This document shows positions 21,201 to 30,086 of a DNA stretch of 64,000 nucleotides, piece by piece. How positions within the stretch are numbered: the stretch's first letter is position 1; each line of letters starts with the position of its first letter. The stretch is from Symsagittifera roscoffensis. Lineage: Eukaryota > Xenacoelomorpha > Acoela > Convolutidae. The notes under the pieces are model-generated. The model was not told the DNA's origin and made no database searches. It was given only the letters and a program-made list of their open reading frames with translations. The stretch lies in the NCBI RefSeq assembly GCF_963678635.1, contig NC_087068.1:42061649-42125648 (forward strand). Reading direction: 5' to 3'. The position numbers and the translations under genes were made by a program.

Positions 21201-22687
21201 ATGTTATACCTCCCAAAGGTACAAAGAAACTACTCAAGAAATGGAGAGGACCGTTCATGATAACTGAAGTGCACCAGCAAGGACGGTTTTACCGCTTGAG
21301 TACTGGGCGAGCAGCACATTATGAAAATCTGAAGCCTCACGTCCCATCCCCAGAGGACTGGTGTATACCAAAGGACATGGAGGGACTTGAGTACCTACTG
21401 GTGGAGCCAGCATGTGAAGTGAACGAAAGAGGCACCAGAGAGAAAAATGATGGCAATGAGAACTTGAGCTTGGATGACAATGAAAAAATAGAAGCGGACT
21501 CTGAAGCGGAATCTTTTGTGGAAGAAGACTGGAACGATCCGGAGCAAGGTGAGGTGCCAAAGTGGACAGAACCAGACTTATCAATACCAGCGGGGACAAG
21601 GAGTGGCAATCGCAAACGGACAGGCATGAGGTACAACAGGTACGGAGACGATTTCCTGATTGATAAGATACAGCCCGATGACCTAAGCAAAGAGCTACTA
21701 AGTGTGGGCGAACTAGCAGCTGATGACGAATGGCAAATTATCAATGATAATGAACGCTACCCACAGGAAGACCACTCGACACCAGAGCAGGAGACGGATT
21801 TGGAACAGAGCGAGATAGAGAGGAGGGAGAATACGAACTTGAGGATACTAGAATGGATGCGCGATGTCAAGAACGGAGGCGACGAAGGACAATGCGTACA
21901 ACAAGTGGACGTATCAGCGGGAAAGCACATGAAAACGGAAAATCCCCTCTTCGGCTGGACAGCAACAGACAGGCCGCTAGAGATTCCACCAGACAATATG
22001 AACCCAGCACCATCAACGGGTACGTCGATAAATATTTTTGTCCGGGGAGTGGGGGTAGGACTTACCCACACCGAAAATTTGATGATAAAGAAACTCAGGG
22101 AAGTGAGAGAAACGAGCGGACTGGAACTGGATGGGGAGGAGGCTGAGCCTACCATAGGACGGTATTTCAAAACGAAGTTTGAAATACCAAACGAATACTC
22201 GGAAAACATCCTGATAACGGATAGTGACTTCATTCTGTCTGACAGGACTAGCGCAATCTGTATCACGGCGGACATGAGTTTCAAATCAAGACTGGAGGCC
22301 GACTTCAAGAGAGAGTACCAGAACGTTGAGTTTCTGTTTAGACAGAGACCGGGGCTGGGAGGAATGGCTGCGCTTCCACCATCAGTAGCACAAGTCCCGG
22401 GCAAATACCTGTGCTTCCTAGTGACGAGGGTCAATGACAGGAACACGATCGATCCTGAACACGTGATGTTGGCATTAACAAGACTACGAGACTTCATGAT
22501 TGAAAGAAGGATAACGGAGGTCTCAATGCTGGTCTATGACCCTAACAGGGGCAAGTTGAGTCCAAGGGAATTATACGCTATCCTACACGTGGTCTTCGCG
22601 GAAACGGAGATAATGGTACATCTGCACAAGAAATACTACTTGAGCATCGCCCGAGTCGGGTACATGGGGGTCTCGAGTTGGGTATGA
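18230..22687 (+). CDS. Integrase polyprotein, duplicated, with C-terminal macro-like module
   Basis: This is the longest intact frame in the window (1485 codons; the true start lies upstream of the stop at 18176). An HHCC zinc region (HDQMGHQG ... CLACLQVK, 18255-18390) precedes a DDE integrase core: Asp in VVQIDH near 18450, Asp in QSDNGKAF near 18637, Glu in GLVER near 18740. A GPY/F-like module follows at about 19165-19270 (EPF here, GPF in the second copy), then an acidic tail and a macro-like module. The whole set from 18372 repeats from 20454 in frame, without the HHCC part. The second macro-like module (22205-22655) is complete and the first stops at the duplication joint (20453). The frame has remained open through 4.4 kb, in contrast to its neighbours. 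Confidence 0.85.
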   Translation: MYQTEVLFRLHDQMGHQGIDKVQQRILHRFDWPGLGKACERWVNACLACLQVKDPRKMKFSLKSVESSEFNEVVQIDHQKICMTESGYNQILVIIDHFTKLAEAMPCQTASAEETCDHLITHWISRYGCPMIFQSDNGKAFVGDLTKELMKRSFIAQAHSTTDHPQTKGLVERPNRTLVNMLRVYCSRYMTDWDKYLPQVVEAYNSTQRSTTGISPFMMLTGRERAMPLTFFYPEYEGKRTSSQAYVKEAIRRQQELNELCRRNTAQAQMRQRKKNDEKILQAKPYEVGQYVWVFQNVIPPKGTNKLLKKWKEPFMITEVHQQGRFYRLSTGRAAHYQNLKPHVPSPEHWCVPQNMEGLEYLFVEPACEMNEKGTREKNDGNEDLSLDDNEKIEADSESFVEEDWNDPEQDEVPKWTEPDLPITAGTRSGNRKRTGMRYSRYGDDFLIDKIRPDELGDELLSVGELVVDDEWQIINDGEHYPKEDYSTPEQETDLEQSEIERRENTNLRILEWMRDVKSKRDDGQSIQQVDVSAEQHVKTEDPLFGWTATDRPLEIPPDNLDPASSTGTSINIFVRGVGVGLTHTKNLMIKKLREVRETIGLELGEEEAEPTIGRNFKTKFEIPNEYSENILITDSDFILSDRTSSICITADMSFKSRLEADFRREYQNVEFLFRQRPGLGGMAALPPPVAQVPGKYLCFLVTRVNERNTIDPEHVMLALTRLRDFMIERRILVVSMPVYDPCLQVKEPRKMKFPLKSVESSEFNEVVQIDHQKICMTESGYKQILVIIDHFTKLADAVPCQTASAEETCDHLITHWISRYGCPMIFQSDNGKAFVGDLTKELMKRSLIAQAHSTTDHPQTKGLVERQNRTLVNMLRVYCSRYMTDRDKYLPQVVGAYNSTQHSTTGIIPFMMLTGRERAMPLTFFYPEYEGKKTSPQAYVKEAVKRHHELNELCRRNTAQAQMRQRKKYDEKILQAKPYAVEQYVWVFQNVIPPKGTKKLLKKWRGPFMITEVHQQGRFYRLSTGRAAHYENLKPHVPSPEDWCIPKDMEGLEYLLVEPACEVNERGTREKNDGNENLSLDDNEKIEADSEAESFVEEDWNDPEQGEVPKWTEPDLSIPAGTRSGNRKRTGMRYNRYGDDFLIDKIQPDDLSKELLSVGELAADDEWQIINDNERYPQEDHSTPEQETDLEQSEIERRENTNLRILEWMRDVKNGGDEGQCVQQVDVSAGKHMKTENPLFGWTATDRPLEIPPDNMNPAPSTGTSINIFVRGVGVGLTHTENLMIKKLREVRETSGLELDGEEAEPTIGRYFKTKFEIPNEYSENILITDSDFILSDRTSAICITADMSFKSRLEADFKREYQNVEFLFRQRPGLGGMAALPPSVAQVPGKYLCFLVTRVNDRNTIDPEHVMLALTRLRDFMIERRITEVSMLVYDPNRGKLSPRELYAILHVVFAETEIMVHLHKKYYLSIARVGYMGVSSWV
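18372..20453 (+). repeat. 2082-bp in-frame duplication, unit 1
   Basis: The unit starts at CATGCCTGCAAGT and ends after the codons for VYDP. Its length is exactly 694 codons, so the reading frame continues into unit 2. Units differ at roughly one base in ten over much of their length and share long identical stretches, such as 18610-18760 against 20690-20840. Confidence 0.9.
20454..22541 (+). repeat. 2088-bp in-frame duplication, unit 2
   Basis: It starts at CATGCCTGCAAGT and runs to the same VYDP point as unit 1, then continues into unique sequence that completes the macro-like module. It has two additional codons in the acidic tail (SEAES against SES). Identity to unit 1 is uneven along the length, which suggests later gene conversion or recombination between diverged copies. 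Confidence 0.9.
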
Positions 22688-23133
22688 AGGGATCTCAAAA
22701 TAGGTATTGGGGCACGGCACAGGTAAAAGGATCTTAAAACGCGATTGGCATGACAATTAAATTTGAAATGATTGATAGTGCTAAAACATAAAATGAATCT
22801 GCATGCTTTTAGAAAACTTCCAATTGAACTATTTTAGTAGAGTAGAACGAAAAGGATAAGGTTTTAACTATAATGGCAGGGGGGTTTTAGGTTAGGAACA
22901 TAGCATGTTAGTCTAAAGATCAAGTGTTATTTTCAGATTGATTTGATAAAGTCAAAATTGACTACCCAACTACACTCAATTGAAAGAAAAGAAGTTCTTG
23001 AACGAACACACAAGTTGAACAACGCTTCAAGAAGTTAATTCTCAAATACTCAAGTTGGTACGCTAATACTCAAGTTAGTAAGGTAGTTCTCGAGTTGCTA
23101 AGGTAGTTCTCAAGTTGCTAGGTAATTCACAAG
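22688..23133 (+). promoter_or_regulatory. Intergenic region with CTCAAGTT array before the second coding block
   Basis: The 446 bp after the integrase stop are AT-rich and non-coding. From about 23006 to 23150 the motif C(T/A)CAAGTT or CTCGAGTT recurs about seven times at a spacing of roughly 18-24 bp. The position just ahead of the second ORF would suit promoter, splice or packaging elements. The function is unknown. Confidence 0.5.
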
Positions 23134-23861
23134 TTGGTTAATACTCAAGTTCATCTAGAAATTATAGAAATGGCAGATCGATTCTGGAAGTCCATGCCGT
23201 CGGTTCTGAAAAGGCCCACACTTGACGAGCTATACAGACGCCTGAGGGATCTGGATTACACCCAAGTGGATGAGAGAATGGCGGTGATGCTGAACGCCAT
23301 CCTCCAGTTGGAAGAACAGGGCGAATGCCGGGAGTCTGCAACAGAAGCGGTTCTAATGGTCGGCTACACCACTGATGGAATATCCAACCAAGAGTAAACC
23401 AGATGGTTGTCCTGGAATGTGGATGGAGGAATAAGGGGATTCGAATTGGCAAGGAACCCTGGCTTGGGCAACAACACCGAGTATGGCGCAGGGGAGTTCC
23501 CACTACCGATCAGACCATCAGCAAGGTCTACGGGCCAGAGCACGAGTAAGATGCCATCGATGACGCGAGCGCAACAAACGGGAGAAGCGTATCCGGACCT
23601 CAGTACTCTGAAGAGAGAACTTGAGAGGACTCAGCGGGAGAGGAACAAAGCGAACCTCGACCGGGATCAAGCGAAGCTTGAGAGAGATCAGGCAAATCTG
23701 GAGAGAGATCAAGCGGTCGTCTAGAAGGACCAAGCGCGGAGGGAACTTGATATGCTGAAGGCCGAGCATCTACAAGAACAAAGGGTGCGAGAGAATGCCG
23801 CGAATTGTGAGCAGCTGAAGTCGGAACTTGAGAAATCCAGCAACGACAACGCGAGCTCGAT
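23134..23861 (+). pseudogene. N-terminal part of second polyprotein, coiled coil
   Basis: Frame 1 runs through 23134-23397 (stop TAA) and continues 23401-23724 (stop TAG), then the coding potential shifts to frame 0. A first piece begins MVNTQVHLEIIEMADRFW. From about 23605 a seven-residue unit LERDQAN/K is repeated, giving a strongly charged coiled coil that ends near the frame change. No known domain is recognised. It precedes the SGNH domain and was probably fused to it before the stops arose. Confidence 0.6.
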
Positions 23862-25190
23862 ATGCAGAAGGGAGCCAGGCCCAAGGAGCGAATGGCTACC
23901 GGCTCAAGGCCGGAGTCGCGTATAGAGGTGGACGAAGCTCCCAGATCGAAGGGACGATTCAACCTTGACCGTGCGGCTCAGGAGCACATGAATGAGGGGT
24001 TGGAGGTATGGATACCAACTGAGTCAACGTCCTCCCTGCATGGCCTAGAGACACAACCGATACGTCCATTGATGGACGTCGCACTGCCTGGGTATACCCC
24101 GAGTTCAACCCCGAGCAGCAGTCAGGTGAGCGGCAGCTCGTCACGCCTGAAAGAATTGCACGAGAGGCTACAACTAAGGAATCGTGAGAGCCCGGCAAGA
24201 GTGGAGTTACCCCTGACGTGGAGGGAGCAACCTATCAGGAGTGTGGTAATCTCAAGCTACAAGAAAAACACGGAAGGCAGATACCACAGGCACAATCGCA
24301 TGGATTGGAGCACGGCACAAAGAGTCAGGAGGGATTGTTTCCATGACGCGGCTTGGGTGGAATACCTCACGCAGCCAAGTGTACCGGAAGGGGCGGTCCA
24401 CCTGATCGTGGGGGACAGCCTGCTGCGGGTGCTGACCCGGATTCAATCACATTGGCAAACGGGGATCTTGAGTTTCGCTGGAGCTGCGACGCCACAGATG
24501 TTGGCAACACTTGAGATGCTAGGGATGGCAAGAGTGTACACGGTGACTCTAATGGTCGGGACGAATGACGTGTCCGGGGGGGAGGCCAGGAAGGTGACGA
24601 GGCTACATAACAAGATGAGCTGCATCCTTGAGGAATTGCGGATTCAAATGGATCCTGCCATTCTTACGGTGTGTACCATTCCTTACAACATGAAGGCGGA
24701 CCAACACGCGATGGAGATGAACACGAAGGTGCGAAACCTGAACGAAATAATCAGGCAAATACATCAGAGGAGTGTCCTCCCCGTTGGATTACTGGACGTA
24801 GCCGAGCAGATGGAGCGATATGTTTTCCCCGACGACGCATCCTCAGACGGGATTCACTTTGACAGGCCCAGGGGAGTAGAGTGGTTGAATGATGTCTTCC
24901 AAAGGCACATAAGCGCGTTGGAGGCAGAGTTGCTAGAGACGGCCCAAGTCACGTTCGGGCCACCCCCAAATCCGCCTTTCTTCAACCCAAGAGCTTTATC
25001 CAGTCCACTGCGAGCGACGGCCGATTCTAGAGACAGCTCGAGGAGCAGCCGGACCAGATTACCAGGCGCAGCACCCATGGAGGCCGAGGAGGAAACGTCA
25101 TCGACACCTCAGAGTTCGGCAATATCCTCGGTGGTGGTGGTGGAGAGCAAGAGGGTGGAGAGGCCAGCGGAGACCAGTAGTTCGAGATAA
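23862..25190 (+). CDS. SGNH/GDSL-hydrolase domain protein of the giant retroelement
   Basis: A 442-codon frame with the four SGNH signatures in order: block I GDS at residues 184-186 (HLIVGDSLL), block II Gly in SFAGAATPQ, block III GTND at 233-236 (Asn as oxyanion residue) and block V DGIH at 329-332, supplying the catalytic Asp and His. This family hydrolyses esters (lipids, acetylated sugars or proteins). The substrate here cannot be inferred. A Pro/Ser-rich tail follows. The TAA at 25188 is followed in the same frame by the next coding block, so the original product was probably longer. Esterase domains are known in ORF1 of CR1-type LINEs, but in a Ty3/gypsy element I regard one as unusual. 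The ATG at 23862 is the first after the frame change and may not be the native start. Confidence 0.8.
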   Translation: MQKGARPKERMATGSRPESRIEVDEAPRSKGRFNLDRAAQEHMNEGLEVWIPTESTSSLHGLETQPIRPLMDVALPGYTPSSTPSSSQVSGSSSRLKELHERLQLRNRESPARVELPLTWREQPIRSVVISSYKKNTEGRYHRHNRMDWSTAQRVRRDCFHDAAWVEYLTQPSVPEGAVHLIVGDSLLRVLTRIQSHWQTGILSFAGAATPQMLATLEMLGMARVYTVTLMVGTNDVSGGEARKVTRLHNKMSCILEELRIQMDPAILTVCTIPYNMKADQHAMEMNTKVRNLNEIIRQIHQRSVLPVGLLDVAEQMERYVFPDDASSDGIHFDRPRGVEWLNDVFQRHISALEAELLETAQVTFGPPPNPPFFNPRALSSPLRATADSRDSSRSSRTRLPGAAPMEAEEETSSTPQSSAISSVVVVESKRVERPAETSSSR

Positions 25191-28100
25191 GTGGAGAAGG
25201 TGAAAGAGCTGGACTTGGAAGATCTGGAGTGCAGGCAGGAGTTGGCGGAAGCTTTGGGTCTTGAGCGAGTGTCACATGAAGACTTGGGTAGACACCAGTG
25301 CGTGGACTGGTTGAAGGCTCACGAGACGCATTTCTCAAGAGCGAAAATAATGGTGACGGCGGATCTGACTGGGGTTCCCCCAAAATCGGTCATGGGACCC
25401 ATCAATTACAGGCCTCTCAAGTTGCTGGGGAGTCCGGGACTCGTGGTGGAGCCTCGCAAGCATCGAACAAGCATTGCCAGAATTAGGTTGGCAACCCCAG
25501 CACAGTTGAGGGTGGTGGACAAACTGTTGCACCCAAGGGAAATGGAACTGCCGGACGCCGCTTATGAAGGTACGAGGTTGGCAGACGATCCTAGATACGG
25601 GAAAACCTGCGGGAACACCCAATTGGCCAAGACCTTGGCGGTTTACGACAGAGCAGATCCAGCAGCTGCGAGGGTGGTCATCATAGCGGGATCGGACTTC
25701 GAGGGAACGTCACCCAAGTTGTTCTGGCCGGAAACTCTGATATACTCACTACCGGGAGCGGAGCTTAACCAAATGTTAACCTTGGTGGTAGCAATAAAAT
25801 CGGAGATGCCTTGCGAGCCCGAGCTACTACTGTTTGCGGGAATGAATGACCACCTGCATGCGACGGGGTTTCTTGAGCAGCTCAAGGGTGATGAACCAGC
25901 GCCGAAGAGAGTCTGGGAAGCTATCCAGACGTTATTTGCAGCGATGAATGAGGTACAGGAGAACGATTTGGTTCCAAGACGAGAGTGGTGTTCACGACGT
26001 CCCCCGGGTACGCAAGCATGCCTCCCGCTCTGCAATTTGTATATGCGGTCTTGATCTTGATAGCTGAAGGGAATGGGTGGCGTATCCTGATGGGCAGCTC
26101 CCCATCGAGAGTTGGAACCGACGAACTTGAGGCTTCGCAAGTCAGAACTGGCGGCGGCGTGGGCGGATGTGTCCCACGCGTTGAGGGGCTTCTACGAGTT
26201 GGCAGATATCCTCATTGTATTGGACGAGGTCCTCTTGCTGGAGATATCAAACTTCGCCAGGCAACTCAAGCTCAGTCCGGCTATAGGAGATGATCATCCA
26301 ATAGTAACTCACCTGACGGCCAGCTTGTGGTTTCGAAGCATGGAGTTAACTATCACAAGCTCCACCAGTAAGTCTAGAGGACCGAGCAATGAAATGAAGA
26401 ACGTAGCCGCAACGGAGAAGCAACTGGAGTCGATGGTGTATCGAATGACACAAGAAAGAGGCAGATGGCCCTTCCTGACACCAAGGTTGGAAACGCTACG
26501 GAGAAGACGAGGGAGAATGCTCCACCTCTTGTGGAGCCAATCTGGGATTTTCTTGAGGAGCAGCTGGAAGTGGCCGAGAAAAGGGAAATGACGGTGGCCA
26601 GGTTCGTCACAGCGGCCAACGAGGTCACGATTGGAGGATTCTGGAGGGAGCACGCAAAGGGTGAGCTGAAGACGAGGAGGGATCACGAGATTCTTGAGTT
26701 CTTGAGTCCTTGTTGGGGAAAGGAGTTCTTGGCTGGAGTGTTTAGTGCAAAAGAGACTATCTTTGGAGCCTTTGTACAAGAAATCCTGAACATGCCCATC
26801 AGCCTGTTGTTGGCACTGTACCTGGTTTACCCGAGGTACCTGTTCAATATGGGTCCAGCGTACATGTTCAGTCGGGGTGTGGAAATACTCCGGATTGACG
26901 GATATCTGGCATTGGTGCTCCTGACCCATAGTGAACTGGTGTCGTTTCATCGACTAACGAAATATGGGGAGCCCCTGTCGATGTGAAAAACCCACTCGAG
27001 CATTGACACCTATTCATATAGGTGTGCTGCCGGGCTGAAGACGCTGCTAGTGCAGTACCTCCTGATGCAGAACCGACACCTGACTGGTGAAGAGAAGAAC
27101 CCAAAGACGCGAGATGAATGGAGGAAAGTGAATGGGGGCATAATCCGGGGGCTGGAGGAGGTCGTAACATGCATTTATGGACCGGCCGTGACATACGCGT
27201 TTCCAGACCCTCTGGTGACAGCTTATCGCTACTTAGTGACCCACTTGAGTCTCATAAGTATACTGGATGGGACGACACTCAATTGGTGTCAGCCAGAGGT
27301 GCTGAGGGCACAAATGAGCAACACGGTGCTCTTCGAAAAAGTCAAGGATCCAGAGTTGATGGTATACAGTTTCCGAGGACAACTGCGGTGTAGGATGGGA
27401 GGTAAACGCGAAGGCCCCATCGAAACTTACCCCAAGTTCTGGAACCTAAATCCCCTGACGGCGAGTGGACAAGAGGTCTTGAGAATTCCCGCATGGAAGA
27501 AGAGCTTCGAGTTGGTGAAGAGGGAGCTAGAGGCAATACTGGAGAAGGAATTCCTAACAACAAGCATTCCAGAGTTCCCTACAGTAAGGAGAATGACCCT
27601 GGGAATGAACAGTTCCCTGGTGGCCCCGTCCCTGTTCGCGAGAGCAGCGGCTGAAGAGCAACAGAGGGAATTCACCGATGGCTGGGATCCCCTATTCATC
27701 GGCTACACTGCAGCAGTCTATTTTCACACTTGCGATATAAAAATAAACTCATGGACGACTCAAGCAAAGAAGATGAGAGGCTCGATGCCCCCGAAATTCG
27801 AGGTGCGAGAATTCTTGAGAACACTTGAGCGGGCGGGTCTGGAGAACATGTTGCCGGTGTGGGATGATGGCAGGATGATCGTGGAGGAAGGACACATTGC
27901 ACTAAAGGACGAGATGAAGTTTGCCACGAGAAGATACCGGGCACCTTACGGACTGGAGCAAGTGGAGATGAAACAGGAGGGGAAGGAGCTGGATGCAACA
28001 GGCCCATTGTATGTGGCTCTGACGGAATACAAGAAACCGGGTCCAACGACACCATCACCCCTGTCGGTGGGCACCCCTGGGGATAAAAGGAGCGGCTCTG

Positions 28101-28579
28101 TAGAAGATCGATTCAGGAGGATTCTTGAGAGAAGAAGAGTAGAATCAGGAGAGGAAAGCATGGACGAGACCCTCAGCGAGGCAGGAGAGGATATGGAAGT
28201 GGGAAACACGCCGGAGCCAAAGCCATCAGAGGAGGAATTCACCACTCAAGAACTGTTGAAAAATCTGAGCGGAGAAAATTGGGCCACGCCACCTCTGACC
28301 TCATCTCCCCGCAAGAATCTAGAGTTACCACTGACGAGCGAGACTCCTAATATGGGAATGATATTCCTGAGCGCAGAAGGAAGGGAGAAGAACACCTTCG
28401 AGGGAAACAGGGATGCGTTCCTAGGCACTCTGGATGAGGACGCTTGGCGAGAATTCTTGAGCGATTTCAATCAAGAAGTGAATGGCGAGATCACATTGGA
28501 TGATTTCAAAGAAGAACTGTGGGACACAGTGGTGAAGTTCGGAGAGCCTGATGGGGACGGGTCTGGAGGAAAAAGCTAG
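25191..28579 (+). pseudogene. Second SGNH-like domain and large conserved region of second polyprotein
   Basis: Coding potential continues from the TAA at 25188 in frame 0 to about 25980, then frame 2 to about 26105, frame 0 to about 26490, and frame 2 to 28579 with a stop at 26984. The early part has SGNH-like spacing: IIAGSDFEG (Gly-Ser-Asp, the reverse of the usual GDS), SLPGAELNQ, LFAGMNDHLH (block III-like GMND) and GDDHPIVTHLTA near 26290 (block V-like D-x-x-H context). The rest, including LNMPISLLLALYLVYPRYLF, YSFRGQL and a Pro/Ser/Glu-rich C-terminus with TTPSPLSVGTP, is not recognised. The changed GSD order suggests this domain is inactive or divergent. Confidence 0.55.
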
Positions 28580-30044
28580 AGGAGAATTGCTGAGCAAGAT
28601 GGTCGAGTTGAGGAAGGCATCACAGAAGACCAAAGAAGACGAATGTAAAGACAGCTCTACTCTGAAACAAAAAACTGTCAATAGAATAATTGAAAGTGTA
28701 AGGGGGGATAAGGTCGAAACTAGTAATATAATTAAAAGTACTAATATCCTTAAGGCTCGAGCAGGGGAGAGGCATGAGTTGGAAGGGTTGGATGGAGACA
28801 AAGTCGAATCAGTGATGATAGCGGCAACGCCCCCAAGTAAAGACGTGAGGTCTCGCAAGAGGAAGAGAGAGGTGGAGGGATTGGGTAGTCCTTCGGCGGA
28901 TGCGGTCTCGGAGAAAAACTTGAGAGAGACGGCCCCCATGGTTCTGGCACGATGGAAGACAGCAGCCTACAAGAGTAGCTACGAACAAAGGAAACTGCTC
29001 GAATTAGAAAGAGAAATTTAGATCCCCATCAGCTCGACAACGGAAGAAGACTTCAAGCCTCAGAGGACAAAAATGAAACGAGGTTCGACGAGCGGGCAGA
29101 CATGGGAAGTGGACGTCGGCAAAGAATGGGTCTCAAATGAACATCAGGCCACTGGGAAGCAAAAGACTAGCGATCCTCTTGAGAAGAATAAAACGAGGAA
29201 CACCTCCCGACCGTGGTGGGAGGCCCTGGAAACATTGAAGGAATTGGAAGATTGCCTAAAGAAGCTCGACAGTGGAGTGTCACGCAAACGACGCAACTGG
29301 GCTACCCAGCAGAAGGCTGATATCAACAAATTGGAATTGGGGAGCCAACTGAAGAGAGCTTGGCAGAACTTGTTGAGGGATCATTTTGAAGAAGGGACGA
29401 GAACATCCTCATCGGCATTGCCGTTGATGGCGAATCCCTTCATTAGAACCGCAGGACAACTGATGTTCGCCTGGAGGCTGGTGGGAATAGAGTTAGAGAC
29501 ACTGACGTCGTATGATAAGTTGAAATTGGGAGGCAAGAATCTAGAGTTGTATCAAGTGCTGATGCAACACGTTGCTAGGGATAACTCAGGCTTGAGCCTG
29601 GCAAGGAGGAAAGATGCTACCTGTTTCTTGAGGTGGATAAGGTCGATGATGACAGATAGTACCATCCTAGCATGTCACCAAAGAGCAATCGGAAGCAAGA
29701 CGGTGGAAAGGAGTGTCTCAGCAGTCATCTTGAACGTATACCAGAGTACTGGGATAGAAAAGGAGGATGGTTCCAGGCAGTCTCTAGAGAGCCACAGGAA
29801 GTTAGATGAGATACGGAGATTCTACAACAAGAAGTTCGAGGAGAAACACGACGTGCACCGTAACTTGGCCTCGTCAGGAGAGTACTTGAAACCCAATAAA
29901 AAGGGAGAGTACCAGTATGTGTCTGGAGTGATGGGGATGGCATATAACCCTTTCCTGGACTCGGAAGCCGGCGGCGCTCACAGAAACTACGAGGTGGCGG
30001 AGCTGCTAAAGTTCTGGACAGAGAAGATAATGGAGATAGACACT

Positions 30045-30086
<42 letters not shown>

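Noticed and set aside
19684-22497. Long minus-strand ORFs opposite the integrase ORF
   Set aside because: Shadow frames opposite the integrase coding sequence; Ser-rich translations without motifs.
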